From Pseudovibrio exalbescens (GTDB taxonomy: Bacteria > Pseudomonadota > Alphaproteobacteria > Rhizobiales > Stappiaceae), in NCBI RefSeq assembly GCF_028737195.1, contig NZ_JAQZAJ010000002.1, positions 806,001 to 870,000 on the forward strand: a stretch of DNA of 64,000 bases, written 5' to 3'. Of this stretch, positions 43,689-53,021 are shown piece after piece. Each line of letters opens with the position of its first letter. The first letter of the stretch is position 1. The translations under genes and the position numbers were made by a program. A model generated the notes under the pieces. The model did no database searches and had not been told where the DNA came from. It saw only the letters and a list, made by a program, of their open reading frames with translations.

Positions 43689-45197
43689 ATGTTCGGACGC
43701 CGCGGTAACAATGGTGATCAGCCTCGCAAAGCACCGTCACAGATGTCGGGCGCACCCGAGGCCGCGCCCAGTGTGACCCCAAGTCCGACTGTTGCGCCGC
43801 CAAAGCCTGCGTATGCAGCGCCACAAGCTTCTCCGGCAAAAGTTGAGCCAGTCAAGAAGCCTGAGCCAACCCCAGAGCCGCCGAAGCAGAACAGCTCCAG
43901 AAGATCGCCCGAGTATTACGCGACCAAGTCTTCCATCTTCAACGCGTTGGTTGAGGCCATTGACCTTTCGCAGCTGTCGCGGCTTGGTCCGGAAGACGCA
44001 CGCGATGAGATCCGGGATGTCGTGAACGACATTATCGCGCTGAAAAACGTGGTTATGTCGATCTCCGAGCAGGAAGATTTGCTGGATGACATTTGTAATG
44101 ATGTCTTGGGTTACGGGCCTTTGGAACCGTTGCTGGCTCGGGATGATATTGCAGATATCATGGTCAATGGCGCGGAAACCGTCTTTATCGAAACCAATGG
44201 TATGGTTGAGAAAACGGGCATTCAGTTTCGCGACAACAAGCAGTTGATGAACATCTGTCAGCGCATCGTGTCACAGGTTGGGCGGCGTGTTGATGAATCC
44301 AGCCCGATCTGCGATGCGCGCTTGCCAGATGGGTCACGCGTCAATGTCATCGCTCCGCCATTGTCGCTTGATGGGCCATCTCTCACAATTCGTAAGTTCA
44401 AAAAAGACAAGCTTACTCTCGACCAGCTTGTTCAGTTTGGATCGATTTCGCCTGAAGGCGCCCGGCTTCTGGAGATTATTGGGCGCGTCAGGTGTAACGT
44501 TATCATTTCCGGCGGTACCGGTTCGGGTAAGACAACGCTTCTGAACTGTTTGACGCGCTATATCGACAGCACTGAGCGCATTATCACCTGCGAAGATAGT
44601 GCGGAACTCCAGCTGCAACAGCCTCACGTGGTTCGTCTGGAAACACGCCCTCCCAACCTGGAAGGTGAAGGGCAGATCACGATGACGGATCTGGTAAAGA
44701 ACTGTCTTCGTATGCGACCTGAACGCATCATTGTTGGTGAGGTCCGTGGCCCAGAGGTATTCGACCTGCTGCAGGCCATGAACACAGGCCACGATGGGTC
44801 GATGGGTACGATCCACTCCAACTCGCCGCGCGAATGCTTAAAGCGTATGGAATCCATGATCGCTATGGGAGGGTATACACTCCCCGCGCGCACTGTCCGC
44901 GAGATGATCGTCGGGTCCGTTGATGTCATCGTGCAGGCGGCGCGTTTGCGCGATGGTTCACGTCGCATTACGCACGTCACAGAAGTCGTGGGCATGGAAG
45001 GGGATGTGATTACGACCCAAGACATCTTTGTCTACGACATTCTCGGTGAAGACGCCAATGGCAGGATCGCGGGACGCCATCGTTCCACTGGCATCGGCCG
45101 ACCACAGCTATGGGAGCGTGCACGCTACTTCAACGAAGAGCAGCGTCTCGCCCAGTGTCTTGATGCCTCAGATGTGGGAGAGGCAATGAATGGCTGA
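43689..45197 (+). CDS. cpaF: Secretion/pilus ATPase CpaF (TadA)
   Basis: A 502-residue hexameric ATPase powering Flp pilus assembly. A Pro-rich linker (about residues 20-70) precedes the N-terminal domain. Walker [10 protein letters not shown] is at 275-283, followed by an Asp box and [12 protein letters not shown] with Walker B. Its end overlaps tadB by eight bases, so the motor and platform proteins are translationally coupled. Confidence 0.95.
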   Translation: MFGRRGNNGDQPRKAPSQMSGAPEAAPSVTPSPTVAPPKPAYAAPQASPAKVEPVKKPEPTPEPPKQNSSRRSPEYYATKSSIFNALVEAIDLSQLSRLGPEDARDEIRDVVNDIIALKNVVMSISEQEDLLDDICNDVLGYGPLEPLLARDDIADIMVNGAETVFIETNGMVEKTGIQFRDNKQLMNICQRIVSQVGRRVDESSPICDARLPDGSRVNVIAPPLSLDGPSLTIRKFKKDKLTLDQLVQFGSISPEGARLLEIIGRVRCNVIISGGTGSGKTTLLNCLTRYIDSTERIITCEDSAELQLQQPHVVRLETRPPNLEGEGQITMTDLVKNCLRMRPERIIVGEVRGPEVFDLLQAMNTGHDGSMGTIHSNSPRECLKRMESMIAMGGYTLPARTVREMIVGSVDVIVQAARLRDGSRRITHVTEVVGMEGDVITTQDIFVYDILGEDANGRIAGRHRSTGIGRPQLWERARYFNEEQRLAQCLDASDVGEAMNG

Positions 45198-46206
45198 CCT
45201 TCTGGCTCAACCCGCAGTATTTGGTTTCACAATCGCCTTGTTGGTGACTTTGGCTGTCGGCGGGGTGCTTTATGTCGTGCTGCTCCCGTTGTTTGGGAGC
45301 GAAAAACGCAGAGAGCAGCGGTTAAAAAGCGTCATGTCGACAGATGGACGTTCTGCTGTCGCGGCACAGGCCAAGGTCGAGGGAGCTCAGCGGCGCAAGT
45401 CCATTCAGGATCAGCTAAAGGTTCACGAAGAGAAACTGCAGCAGAAGAAAAAGAACGCGAACAAGCCAGCGTTTAGCGACTGGATGGCTCAGGCTGGGCT
45501 GAGCCTCAGCAAGAAGAAGTTTTACATCTACAGTATCGTGTTTGGCCTAGGTCTCTCCGCATTCACCTATATGTTGGGGCAGAGCCTTCTTGTGGTCTTG
45601 GCTTTGGGTTTTATCGGCACGTTTGGTATGCCTCGCTGGTACATTGGATTTTTGCGGAAACGCCGCTTGCGCATGTTTCTAGATGAGTTTCCTAATGCCG
45701 TGGATGTAATTGTGCGCGGCGTAAAAGCCGGCTTGCCTCTTGGAGATTGCATTCGATTGGTTGCAGCCGAAGGTCAGGAACCGGTGAAAACGGAGTTTGG
45801 GCGGATGGTTGATGCCCAGCAGCTGGGAGTGCCGATTTCTGAAGCGGTTCACGGTTTGGCCAAGCGCGTGCCAGTAGCTGAAGCAAATTTCTTCGCTATC
45901 GTGATCACGATCCAGTCTCAGGCCGGTGGCGGTTTATCTGAGGCATTGGGCAATCTCTCCAAGGTGCTCAGAGAACGAAAAGCCCTCAAAGGGAAAATCA
46001 AGACCATGAGCGCAGAGGCCAAATCATCGGCTGCAATCATCGGTTCGCTTCCGTTATTTGTCAGTGGGGCAATCTTTCTGCTCAGTCCGGACTATATCAA
46101 AATTCTTTTCAATACTTTCGCGGGAAACGTCATTCTCGCTGGTAGTTTGTTCTGGATGCTTGTCGGTGTTCTTGTCATGCGCAACATGATCAATTTCGAG
46201 GCTTAG
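45190..46206 (+). CDS. tadB: Pilus platform protein TadB
   Basis: A 338-residue inner-membrane protein with a T2SSF (GspF) domain. It has an N-terminal helix, a basic cytoplasmic linker, then FLDEFPNAVDVIVRGVKAGLPLGDCI and a later AGGGLSEALGNLSKVLRERKAL, both family hallmarks. It forms the assembly platform with TadC. It overlaps cpaF by eight bases and lies ten bases before tadC. Confidence 0.95.
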   Translation: MADLLAQPAVFGFTIALLVTLAVGGVLYVVLLPLFGSEKRREQRLKSVMSTDGRSAVAAQAKVEGAQRRKSIQDQLKVHEEKLQQKKKNANKPAFSDWMAQAGLSLSKKKFYIYSIVFGLGLSAFTYMLGQSLLVVLALGFIGTFGMPRWYIGFLRKRRLRMFLDEFPNAVDVIVRGVKAGLPLGDCIRLVAAEGQEPVKTEFGRMVDAQQLGVPISEAVHGLAKRVPVAEANFFAIVITIQSQAGGGLSEALGNLSKVLRERKALKGKIKTMSAEAKSSAAIIGSLPLFVSGAIFLLSPDYIKILFNTFAGNVILAGSLFWMLVGVLVMRNMINFEA

Positions 46207-46216
46207 GAGCAAGCAA

Positions 46217-47191
46217 GTGTCACTTCATTCGTTACTCAATCAGGAAACGTTGATTGCACTTTGTGTGGCGGTTGCAGTTGCTGGCACGATTATCACCATT
46301 GCATTGCCTTTATTGGAGCGCGATCACCTGAAGTCCCGCATGAAAACCGTCGCGCTCGAGCGCGAAAACATTCGGGCGAAAGAACGTGCGCGGCTGGCGG
46401 CAGAAAAAGAAGCCCAGCGAGCAAACATACGAAACAAGCCGAAGCAAAACGTCAAAGACTTTGTCGACAAGTACAACTTGCGAGAACTTCTGTCGAACGA
46501 GCAAACCTCCGCAAAGCTGAAGATGGCCGGCTTTCGAGGAACAGGACCACTCTATACATTTCTGTTCATGCGCATTGTTATGCCAATCGTGCTCGCTTTG
46601 GCGTCTCTATTGTATACGTTGGTTCTTTTGGGCGGTTCGCTAAGCTCAATGATGGGACTGGGCATATCCGCTGCAATCGGAGCCATCGGCTTTTATGCGC
46701 CAAACATCTATGTTCAAAACAAAATATCAAAACGCCAAACATCAATCCGCAAAGCTTGGCCAGACGCACTGGATTTGATGCTGATCTGCGTTGAATCAGG
46801 CATGTCAATTGAAGCGGCCTTCAAACGTGTCTCCGAAGAGATTGGCATTCAATCCATCGAGCTGTCAGAAGAGCTGGCCCTCGCCAATGCGGAGTTGTCA
46901 TTTCTTCAGGATCGGTCCGTCGCCTACAACAACTTGGCGGAGCGTACGGGCTTGGACGGCGTGAAGAACGTGGTATTGGCCCTCAATCAGGCGGAAAAAT
47001 ACGGTACGTCGCTTGGCTTTGCCTTGCGCGTCATGGCGGATGAAAATCGGCTTCAACGCATGCAGGCAGCCGAGAAAAAAGCCGCGTCATTGCCGCCAAA
47101 GCTCACAGTTCCGATGATTGTGTTTTTCTTGCCAGTGCTCTTTTTTGTGATCATGGGGCCTGCAGTGATACAGGTACTTGATACTTTCTAG
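46217..47191 (+). CDS. tadC: Pilus platform protein TadC
   Basis: A 324-residue T2SSF-domain protein paired with TadB. Family features are AWPDALDLMLICVESGMSIEAAF and EKYGTSLGFALRVMADENR, followed by C-terminal hydrophobic helices. The start is GTG with GGAGCAAGCAA upstream. Its last four bases overlap the convergent tadD stop. Confidence 0.94.
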   Translation: MSLHSLLNQETLIALCVAVAVAGTIITIALPLLERDHLKSRMKTVALERENIRAKERARLAAEKEAQRANIRNKPKQNVKDFVDKYNLRELLSNEQTSAKLKMAGFRGTGPLYTFLFMRIVMPIVLALASLLYTLVLLGGSLSSMMGLGISAAIGAIGFYAPNIYVQNKISKRQTSIRKAWPDALDLMLICVESGMSIEAAFKRVSEEIGIQSIELSEELALANAELSFLQDRSVAYNNLAERTGLDGVKNVVLALNQAEKYGTSLGFALRVMADENRLQRMQAAEKKAASLPPKLTVPMIVFFLPVLFFVIMGPAVIQVLDTF

Positions 47192-47994
47192 CCGGACTGG
47201 CGGCTCGAAATGCGCTGTTGGAGCATCGATTGCAGATAGGCGATGTTGGCTTCTGCCTGTTTTGGATCAAGCTCTGCTTCAGCCACTGATCGTGCCTGGT
47301 CGAATTTGCCCTGCAATCCCATGGCAAGAGCCAGGTTTTGGCGCACACGACTGGTGGCATTTGGGTGGTTCATGGCCAGCTTCAATGCCTGCTCAGCAGC
47401 GGGCAGCTCATCCGTCAGGATGTAGGACATGCCAAGATTGTTCAACACACTTGGCTCATTGGGGACGATCGTGAGAGCCTGTTTGTAGAGCTCCCGCGCT
47501 TGTTGTGGTTGGCCCAGCTGATCATAGATCGCGCCTTTGGCGGACAGCATGCGCCAGTCAGGATTGGTGGGATCAATGGCATTGTCCAGAACACCCAAGG
47601 CTTCTTGAAGCTTTCCGTTTTCCGCCAGCACTTTTCCGTAGGCAGAGGCGACAGTCGGATCCCCGCTGTTATCAATAACAGCTTTTCGTAGGATCGCTTC
47701 CGCCTGCCCGCCTTGATTGTTAATGCGAAGCGCCGCCGCATAGTTCATAGCGGACTGCTTGTCCTTGGGGTTTCGCTTGTAGCTATTGCCCCAATAAGAC
47801 AAAGCACGTTCCAGTTCAGGAGACCCAGCAGCAAGGCTTTTCGTCGAGTGACTGGCTGCAACCGGCCCGCTCCGTGTCGTATTGCAACCACCCAAAAGCG
47901 CAAGGCTAACAACGGCTACAGCCAGCGCGCAGCCAAACTTCACCTTTGAAGATGCACTCTTGGTGCGTGCTGTCGAAAGTGGCTGCGCCATCAT
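47188..47994 (-). CDS. tadD: TPR lipoprotein TadD
   Basis: About 268 residues. The lipobox LLGGC lies in the N-terminal hydrophobic segment, followed by tetratricopeptide repeats through most of the protein. TadD is a pilotin-like lipoprotein of the Tad system. I chose the ATG at 47994 with AGGGG upstream; a TTG at 48012 is a poorer start. Unlike the rest of the locus it is on the minus strand, and it is divergent from the aminopeptidase gene. Confidence 0.9.
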   Translation of the reverse strand: MMAQPLSTARTKSASSKVKFGCALAVAVVSLALLGGCNTTRSGPVAASHSTKSLAAGSPELERALSYWGNSYKRNPKDKQSAMNYAAALRINNQGGQAEAILRKAVIDNSGDPTVASAYGKVLAENGKLQEALGVLDNAIDPTNPDWRMLSAKGAIYDQLGQPQQARELYKQALTIVPNEPSVLNNLGMSYILTDELPAAEQALKLAMNHPNATSRVRQNLALAMGLQGKFDQARSVAEAELDPKQAEANIAYLQSMLQQRISSRQSG

Positions 47995-48044
47995 GTTCGC
48001 CCCTGAATTCAAGATTGTGAGAACTGCAGATAATTAGTGAAGCA

Positions 48045-48065
48045 TTAACCCTAATTAGCGGTTAA
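48045..48065. promoter_or_regulatory. TTAACC inverted repeat upstream of tadD
   Basis: TTAACC-N9-GGTTAA lies in the divergent tadD/aminopeptidase gap, about 50 bases from the tadD start. The arms are CtrA-type half-sites in opposite orientation. Confidence 0.45.
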
Positions 48066-48214
48066 CACCCCGGAGCAGCGTTGCTCATATGAGGGTAATA
48101 CAGGGTGTGCCTTGCTTCGATCTTGCTACGGTCGGCGCAGAGCGATAGGTTCTGGCAAACCCTCCATTCCATGGCCCGTTATGCGGTCAAATCCTTCAAT
48201 TCAGGAGTAAGAAA

Positions 48215-49600
48215 GTGCAGAACGCCATATTGCCTCCCAGTGCAAATGACGACACCGTTGCAGTCGTTGCCGTTTCAACGGTCCAGCTTGCAGACCGGGT
48301 AAAGCAGCTAGGTGATGGTGCCGAAGATTGGGTTGCTCTAAACGGCTTCAACGCAGCAGAGGGGATGTTGTGTTTGGTTCCCAGCACGCAGGGCAGAAAA
48401 GCCGTCCTGTTACTGGGCTTGGGTGACACGGAACCGAATGCCATGCACCTTGGTGCCTCAGTGGCTCGGAATGCCCCGGTGGCAACATACGAGCTGGAGA
48501 GCGGGATTGAAGACGCGGTCAGCTTTGCTCTTGGCTTTGCTCTGGCGTCCTATCGCTTTTCCAGCTACCAGCAGAACAAGAAATCCGCATCACAGCTCAA
48601 GGTTTCAGAGGGTAGTGTTCAGGAGGCCCTTGCGCCGATTCTGAGCGGAGTGCAGATCGCCCGTGACCTGATCAACGCGCCCGCCAATGATATGGGTCCA
48701 GCGGAGCTTGCGGACGAAGCGAAGGTACTGTTCACCAACCACGGCGGCAGTATTGAAGTAACTGAGGGCAAGCAACTGGAAGAGGGCTTTCCGCTGATCC
48801 ACGCCGTGGGCAAGGCGAGTGATCGGGCTCCCCGTCTCATAGACGCTCGATGGGGCGATGAGAGTCATCCAAAAGTTACGCTTGTTGGCAAGGGCGTCGT
48901 GTTTGATAGCGGAGGCCTGAACATCAAGCCAGCCAACGGCATGTTGCTCATGAAGAAAGACATGGGCGGAGCAGCCAACGTATTAGGGCTGGCGGCAATG
49001 ATCATGGCGGCCAAACTGCCAATCAGGCTGAGGGTTCTTATCCCAGCTGTAGAGAACGCGATTTCGGGCAGTAGCTTCCGACCATCAGATGTGTTGCGCA
49101 GTCGCAAAGGACTCACGGTAGAGGTCGGCAACACGGATGCAGAAGGGCGCTTGGTTCTGGCCGATGCGTTGACTTATGCAGATGATGAAAAACCTGAACT
49201 CTTGATCGACATGGCCACATTGACCGGAGCTGCCCGTGTTGCGCTTGGGCCAGATCTGCCTCCGTATTATACGGATGATGAAGAACTGGCTGAGACGATT
49301 GCGGTTCATAGTGAAGCGGTTCAGGACCCTCTGTGGCGTATGCCGTTATGGAAGCCCTATCGCGAGTACATTGGGTCGAAGACGGCAGACATTTGCAACA
49401 TGAACACCATTGGATCGGGGTTCGCGGGATCCATGACCGCAGCTCTGTTCCTTCAGGAGTTTGTCGAGAACAGCGAGTCCTGGGTACATTTCGATATCTA
49501 TGGCTGGACGCCGATGGAGAAAGACATCAAGCCCCAAGGAGGAGAAGCTCAGGGCATTCGTGCGCTCTTTGACATGCTGCAGGCCCGTTTCAGCCAATAG
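48215..49600 (+). CDS. Leucyl aminopeptidase family (M17)
   Basis: A 461-residue M17 metallo-aminopeptidase. NTDAEGRLVLADAL is the full active-site signature, and a GGLNIKPANGMLLMKKDMGGAA region supplies metal ligands. Length fits the PepA/PepB class. The start is GTG with AGGAG upstream. It sits inside the Tad region, before a MarR regulator and an NlpC/P60 protein. A peptide-recycling role with the latter is inference. Confidence 0.93.
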   Translation: MQNAILPPSANDDTVAVVAVSTVQLADRVKQLGDGAEDWVALNGFNAAEGMLCLVPSTQGRKAVLLLGLGDTEPNAMHLGASVARNAPVATYELESGIEDAVSFALGFALASYRFSSYQQNKKSASQLKVSEGSVQEALAPILSGVQIARDLINAPANDMGPAELADEAKVLFTNHGGSIEVTEGKQLEEGFPLIHAVGKASDRAPRLIDARWGDESHPKVTLVGKGVVFDSGGLNIKPANGMLLMKKDMGGAANVLGLAAMIMAAKLPIRLRVLIPAVENAISGSSFRPSDVLRSRKGLTVEVGNTDAEGRLVLADALTYADDEKPELLIDMATLTGAARVALGPDLPPYYTDDEELAETIAVHSEAVQDPLWRMPLWKPYREYIGSKTADICNMNTIGSGFAGSMTAALFLQEFVENSESWVHFDIYGWTPMEKDIKPQGGEAQGIRALFDMLQARFSQ

Positions 49601-49712
49601 AAACAACATTGTGGTGTGAAGCCGGTTGTTGAACCGGCTTCATTTTGCAATAACGGTTCCGAAACGAGTCAATCTTAAGGTTTCGCTTTGGAATCAAACA
49701 GGGATCGTTAGC

Positions 49713-50063
49713 ATGCCAGTAGAGATGCGCCCTTCGCATGCGCTGAGATTGTGGCAAGACGTTACGCTTTCGCTGGTGCGCAACGAGGGCGAGGACTTGT
49801 CTGCGCGGCAAATGGCCGTGCTTTTGAGCGTGTACATGGAACCGCCGCCGCATACTGTTAGAGGTCTTGCGGACAAGCTCGGTGTGACCAAACCCGCAAT
49901 CACCCGTGCACTGGATACTTTGGGGCAAAAGAAGTTACTGTCTCGGCGCCGCGATGAAGCAGATCGAAGAAACGTGATCATCACAAGGACCTTGGAAGGC
50001 GCGCTCTATCTTGAAAAGCTGGGTGATCTGGTTGTCGAGAAAGCCGCAGCCTTGCCGAGATGA
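49713..50063 (+). CDS. MarR family transcriptional regulator
   Basis: A 116-residue winged-helix regulator. The recognition region TVRGLADKLGVTKPAITRALD is followed by the wing DEADRRNVIITRT, typical of MarR. I place the start at 49713 (AGGG upstream) rather than 49626, which adds an unlikely N-terminal tail. Ligand and targets are unknown. It lies between the aminopeptidase and NlpC/P60 genes on the same strand, and probably in the same transcript. Confidence 0.85.
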   Translation: MPVEMRPSHALRLWQDVTLSLVRNEGEDLSARQMAVLLSVYMEPPPHTVRGLADKLGVTKPAITRALDTLGQKKLLSRRRDEADRRNVIITRTLEGALYLEKLGDLVVEKAAALPR

Positions 50064-50087
50064 AGAAACAATATTCGGATAGGTGCC

Positions 50088-50963
50088 ATGACCCAATTTG
50101 ATCGCCGTCTCCATCCCGTTCGTCCGGATCTCGCCGCTCGTGCATATGAGGGGAAATGCAGTGCAGACCGGTTTGTAGATGGTCGCCGTATGGCGATTGC
50201 AGCCGACATTGTTCCTCTTCGCGGCGAGCCTTCAGAGTTTGCTGGCATCGATACAGAGCTCCTCTACGGCGAAACTTTCACCGTTTTTGATGAAAGGGAC
50301 GGCTGGTCTTGGGGGCAGAACGACACCGATGGATATGTTGGTTGGCTTCCGACGGAGACCTTGGGTGCCCACTTCACGCCGACACATCGCGTGAAAGTGC
50401 TTCGGACCTATCGGTATCCTGAGGCAGAGCTAAAGCGCCCTCCAAAGGGCCTGATTTCTCTGGGGGCAATGGTTCACGTAGTGTGCCATGCGGAGACCAG
50501 AGGTCTGACCTATGCCGAGTTGGCGGATGGCAGCTTTGTTGTTGCCGAGCATCTTGCACCCTTGGAACATCGTGTTGAGGATTGGGTAACAACGGCAGAG
50601 GCCATGCTGGGAACGCCCTACTTGTGGGGTGGCCGCTCAACCATGGGCACCGATTGCTCCGGACTTGTTCAGCTTAGCACGCAGTCCGGTGGCTATCAGT
50701 TGCGTCGCGATGCCGATATGCAAGAGGCGACAGCGGGAGAAGCCTTGTCATTGGAAGATGGCCTGCCCGCGTTGCAGCGAGGCGACTTGCTGTTTTGGAA
50801 GGGCCATGTTGGACTTATGTCTGACCCGGAAACTCTCTTGCATGCCAATGGTTACACGATGACAGTTGCCTATGAGCCGCTCAACGTTGCGTTGGAACGG
50901 ATCGCAAAGAATGAGTTTGGCGCGCTGACTGCTGTTAGGCGCTTGCAAGCCCCCGCTACCTAG
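50088..50963 (+). CDS. NlpC/P60 family peptidase with SH3 domains
   Basis: A 291-residue protein with two SH3-like regions (about 35-165) and a C-terminal NlpC/P60 domain. Catalytic Cys190 lies in TDCSGLV, His240 in GHVGLM, and a third polar residue is likely His252. There is no signal peptide, so it may act on imported murein peptides in the cytoplasm, like the YkfC class. Proximity to an aminopeptidase supports peptide recycling. Confidence 0.9.
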   Translation: MTQFDRRLHPVRPDLAARAYEGKCSADRFVDGRRMAIAADIVPLRGEPSEFAGIDTELLYGETFTVFDERDGWSWGQNDTDGYVGWLPTETLGAHFTPTHRVKVLRTYRYPEAELKRPPKGLISLGAMVHVVCHAETRGLTYAELADGSFVVAEHLAPLEHRVEDWVTTAEAMLGTPYLWGGRSTMGTDCSGLVQLSTQSGGYQLRRDADMQEATAGEALSLEDGLPALQRGDLLFWKGHVGLMSDPETLLHANGYTMTVAYEPLNVALERIAKNEFGALTAVRRLQAPAT

Positions 50964-51044
50964 AAGGCGGCGTCGCCTGACGTTAGCGGTTCCTTCACTA
51001 AATACCTAATAGAATACACGGGATTTTAGGTTCGTGAGGGATCC

Positions 51045-51545
51045 ATGCATCTCGAAGAGTTTGTAAAGCGTCTGTTTTCTGCGCTCGTGATTCCTGCCGC
51101 GCTAGCGGTGGGAAGTCTTTCCGTTTCCTCTGCTGTCTATGCAAAAGAGGTCTCCGTCTATCTTGATCAGGCGAAGGTTTTTCGGATTGACGAACCTGCC
51201 TCCACGATAATCCTCGGGAACCCCGCCATCGCGGACGTCACTCTCCATGACCGCATGACGATTGTTGTCACAGGCAAGTCCAGTGGGGTCACAAATATCA
51301 TCGTGCTCAACGAAGACTCCGAGCCGATCGTGGATGACCAGATTGTTGTTCGGGCCGCAGTTGAAGAGGTTGTTTCCGTTCAAAGAAACGCCATTCGCTC
51401 AAGCTACTCGTGCAAACCGGACTGTGATCCCGTTGTCAGACTTGGCGATGGCACAGACCATTTCGATGAGTACACCAAGCAGATTGAAGCAAGAAATACA
51501 CTTGGTAAAGGTGGCTCGCTTCCACAGGATGCTCCTCAGGAGTAA
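51045..51545 (+). CDS. Secretin N-domain pilus protein (CpaC N-terminal-like)
   Basis: A 166-residue exported protein. A signal peptide spans about residues 10-33, followed by a domain like the N-terminal pilus domain of CpaC: KVFRIDEPASTIILGNPAIADVTL and SGVTNIIVLNEDS. It lacks the secretin barrel. Two cysteines near residues 123-127 could form a disulfide. It lies just before two TadE-like genes. I infer a periplasmic accessory of the Tad pilus. GAGGGATCC precedes the start. Confidence 0.82.
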   Translation: MHLEEFVKRLFSALVIPAALAVGSLSVSSAVYAKEVSVYLDQAKVFRIDEPASTIILGNPAIADVTLHDRMTIVVTGKSSGVTNIIVLNEDSEPIVDDQIVVRAAVEEVVSVQRNAIRSSYSCKPDCDPVVRLGDGTDHFDEYTKQIEARNTLGKGGSLPQDAPQE

Positions 51546-51574
51546 AAGTGAACGGTACCTGAGAGGGGCATCTT

Positions 51575-52123
51575 ATGGTAACGCGGGCATTGGTTGGGTT
51601 TCTGTATCAGGTCGTGCGGTTCAAGCGTGCGAAAGATGGCGTGACAGCAGTTGAGTTCGCGTTGATTGCGGTGCCGCTGTTCATGATAATTTTCGCAATT
51701 GTCGAGCTGGGCTTGTTGTTCTTTGCAGAACAGGCGTTAAACAACGCCACGATGAATGCAGCCCGCATGATCCGAACCGGCCAAGCCCAAACAATGAATA
51801 TAGGGGCGGATGACTTCAGGAACATGATCTGTGATGGAACTGCTGGGCTGTTGTGTAGCAAGCCGGAGCAGCTTCACATTGATGTTCGGACCTACGACTC
51901 ATTCGCAAAGATCTCGGAAACGCCTCCTCTTATTGATCCAGATGACAAGACGTTTACGCCGCCGAGCAACTTCCAGATGGGGTCAAGTTCATCGGTGGTT
52001 ATGGTACGCGTCATCTATGAATGGCCGATGCTGACAAACTGGATGAAGGATGCTTTTCAGGACACCGCTGATGGTGATCGCCTGTTGGTCTCTACGGTGA
52101 TTTTCAAGAATGAGCCGTTTTAA
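51575..52123 (+). CDS. TadE-like pseudopilin
   Basis: A 182-residue TadE/TadG family minor pilin. A basic N terminus is followed by DGVTAVEFALIAVPLFMII, the TadE prepilin motif with conserved Glu, and a hydrophobic helix. The periplasmic domain contains two cysteines (Cys in MICDG and GLLCS). GAGAGGGG serves as ribosome binding site. It follows the secretin-N-domain gene by 29 bases. Confidence 0.88.
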   Translation: MVTRALVGFLYQVVRFKRAKDGVTAVEFALIAVPLFMIIFAIVELGLLFFAEQALNNATMNAARMIRTGQAQTMNIGADDFRNMICDGTAGLLCSKPEQLHIDVRTYDSFAKISETPPLIDPDDKTFTPPSNFQMGSSSSVVMVRVIYEWPMLTNWMKDAFQDTADGDRLLVSTVIFKNEPF

Positions 52124-52146
52124 AGCAATTCCTCGGGAGCCTTTCG

Positions 52147-52764
52147 ATGTTTAAGAGCCTCACGCATCTCCCAGCCATGTTCGCAAGGTTCCTTCGCGAT
52201 CGTTCAGCAGTTGCGGCACTGGAATTTGCGATCGTGTTTCCATTCTTGCTGTTTCTATTCGTCGCTATGACGGAAATGACCACATCGCTGAACTACGATC
52301 GAAAGGTGGACCAGGTGTCCATCACTCTGGCTGACCTTATTGCCCGTGAGAGCACCCTTACAGCAAAGCAGCTTGAGGACTTGTTCTCAGCAGCAGAACA
52401 GCTGATGAAACCGTTCGATGGGAACGGTATGAGAATTGAAGTCGGTGTCGTTAAGTTCGTGGGCACGAACCTCGATCCGGCAGTGGTCTGGAGTGTCGGT
52501 AAAACACTTGGCGAAGACACCAATCTTGATCAACAGCCGTGGCCGGTTGGGCAGGCGCCATCGGGTATAGATATTCCCGACGAGCTCGCCAGTTCTTCCA
52601 GCAACCTGATTGTGACGAAAACCAAGTTTGACTATCGCTTTTTGACTGGAACCTTGCTGCATCGGCTCAGCTCAGGCGACTCGTTCAGCGCCGGTAAAAT
52701 GGAGTTGGGCGGTCTGTATTTCACCCGATCAAGGCAGTCAAATACAGTCGATTTTGAGCGCTGA
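52147..52764 (+). CDS. TadE/TadF-like pseudopilin
   Basis: A 205-residue second minor pilin with the motif RSAVAALEFAIVFPFLLFLF and a hydrophobic helix of about 20 residues, then a polar periplasmic domain. It lies 23 bases after the previous gene. The pair likely corresponds to TadE and TadF or TadG. GGGAG precedes the start. Confidence 0.87.
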   Translation: MFKSLTHLPAMFARFLRDRSAVAALEFAIVFPFLLFLFVAMTEMTTSLNYDRKVDQVSITLADLIARESTLTAKQLEDLFSAAEQLMKPFDGNGMRIEVGVVKFVGTNLDPAVVWSVGKTLGEDTNLDQQPWPVGQAPSGIDIPDELASSSSNLIVTKTKFDYRFLTGTLLHRLSSGDSFSAGKMELGGLYFTRSRQSNTVDFER

Positions 52765-53021
52765 GATACGTAACATTCCGGTAGGGCAGATTGGTCGAGT
52801 GTGGCATAATCCCGCAGAGCGGGAATTAAAAGCAAAAATCAGTTTGTAAATGACAAGGATCAATGGCAGGGCTACCCAAAAAGTAGAATAAGACTTCCAA
52901 GCCCGGCGATATGTATACACTCGAGTGCCGAATTCTAGAGATGAAAACGTGACGTCAATTCCTCCCCTGACGGAGCGTTGAGACTCTTCAGAATGAAGCA
53001 CCTCACAACCAAGAGGCCCCA

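Noticed and set aside
52758-52790. CTGAGATACG right after the second TadE-like gene, recalling the CUGAGA core of TPP riboswitches
   Set aside because: None of the other TPP elements (GGGG..., ACCTGA, GGATAA-type) follow, and the downstream genes are unrelated to thiamine.
52810-52824. TCCCGC-AGA-GCGGGA hairpin after the second TadE-like gene
   Set aside because: The stem is only six pairs, with a three-base loop and no T-run on the plus strand. It may contribute to termination, but I could not support a terminator call.
52950-52957. TGACGTCA palindrome upstream of the transacetylase gene
   Set aside because: An 8-base palindrome alone is expected by chance at this scale. There is no second site and no known bacterial regulator is suggested by it.
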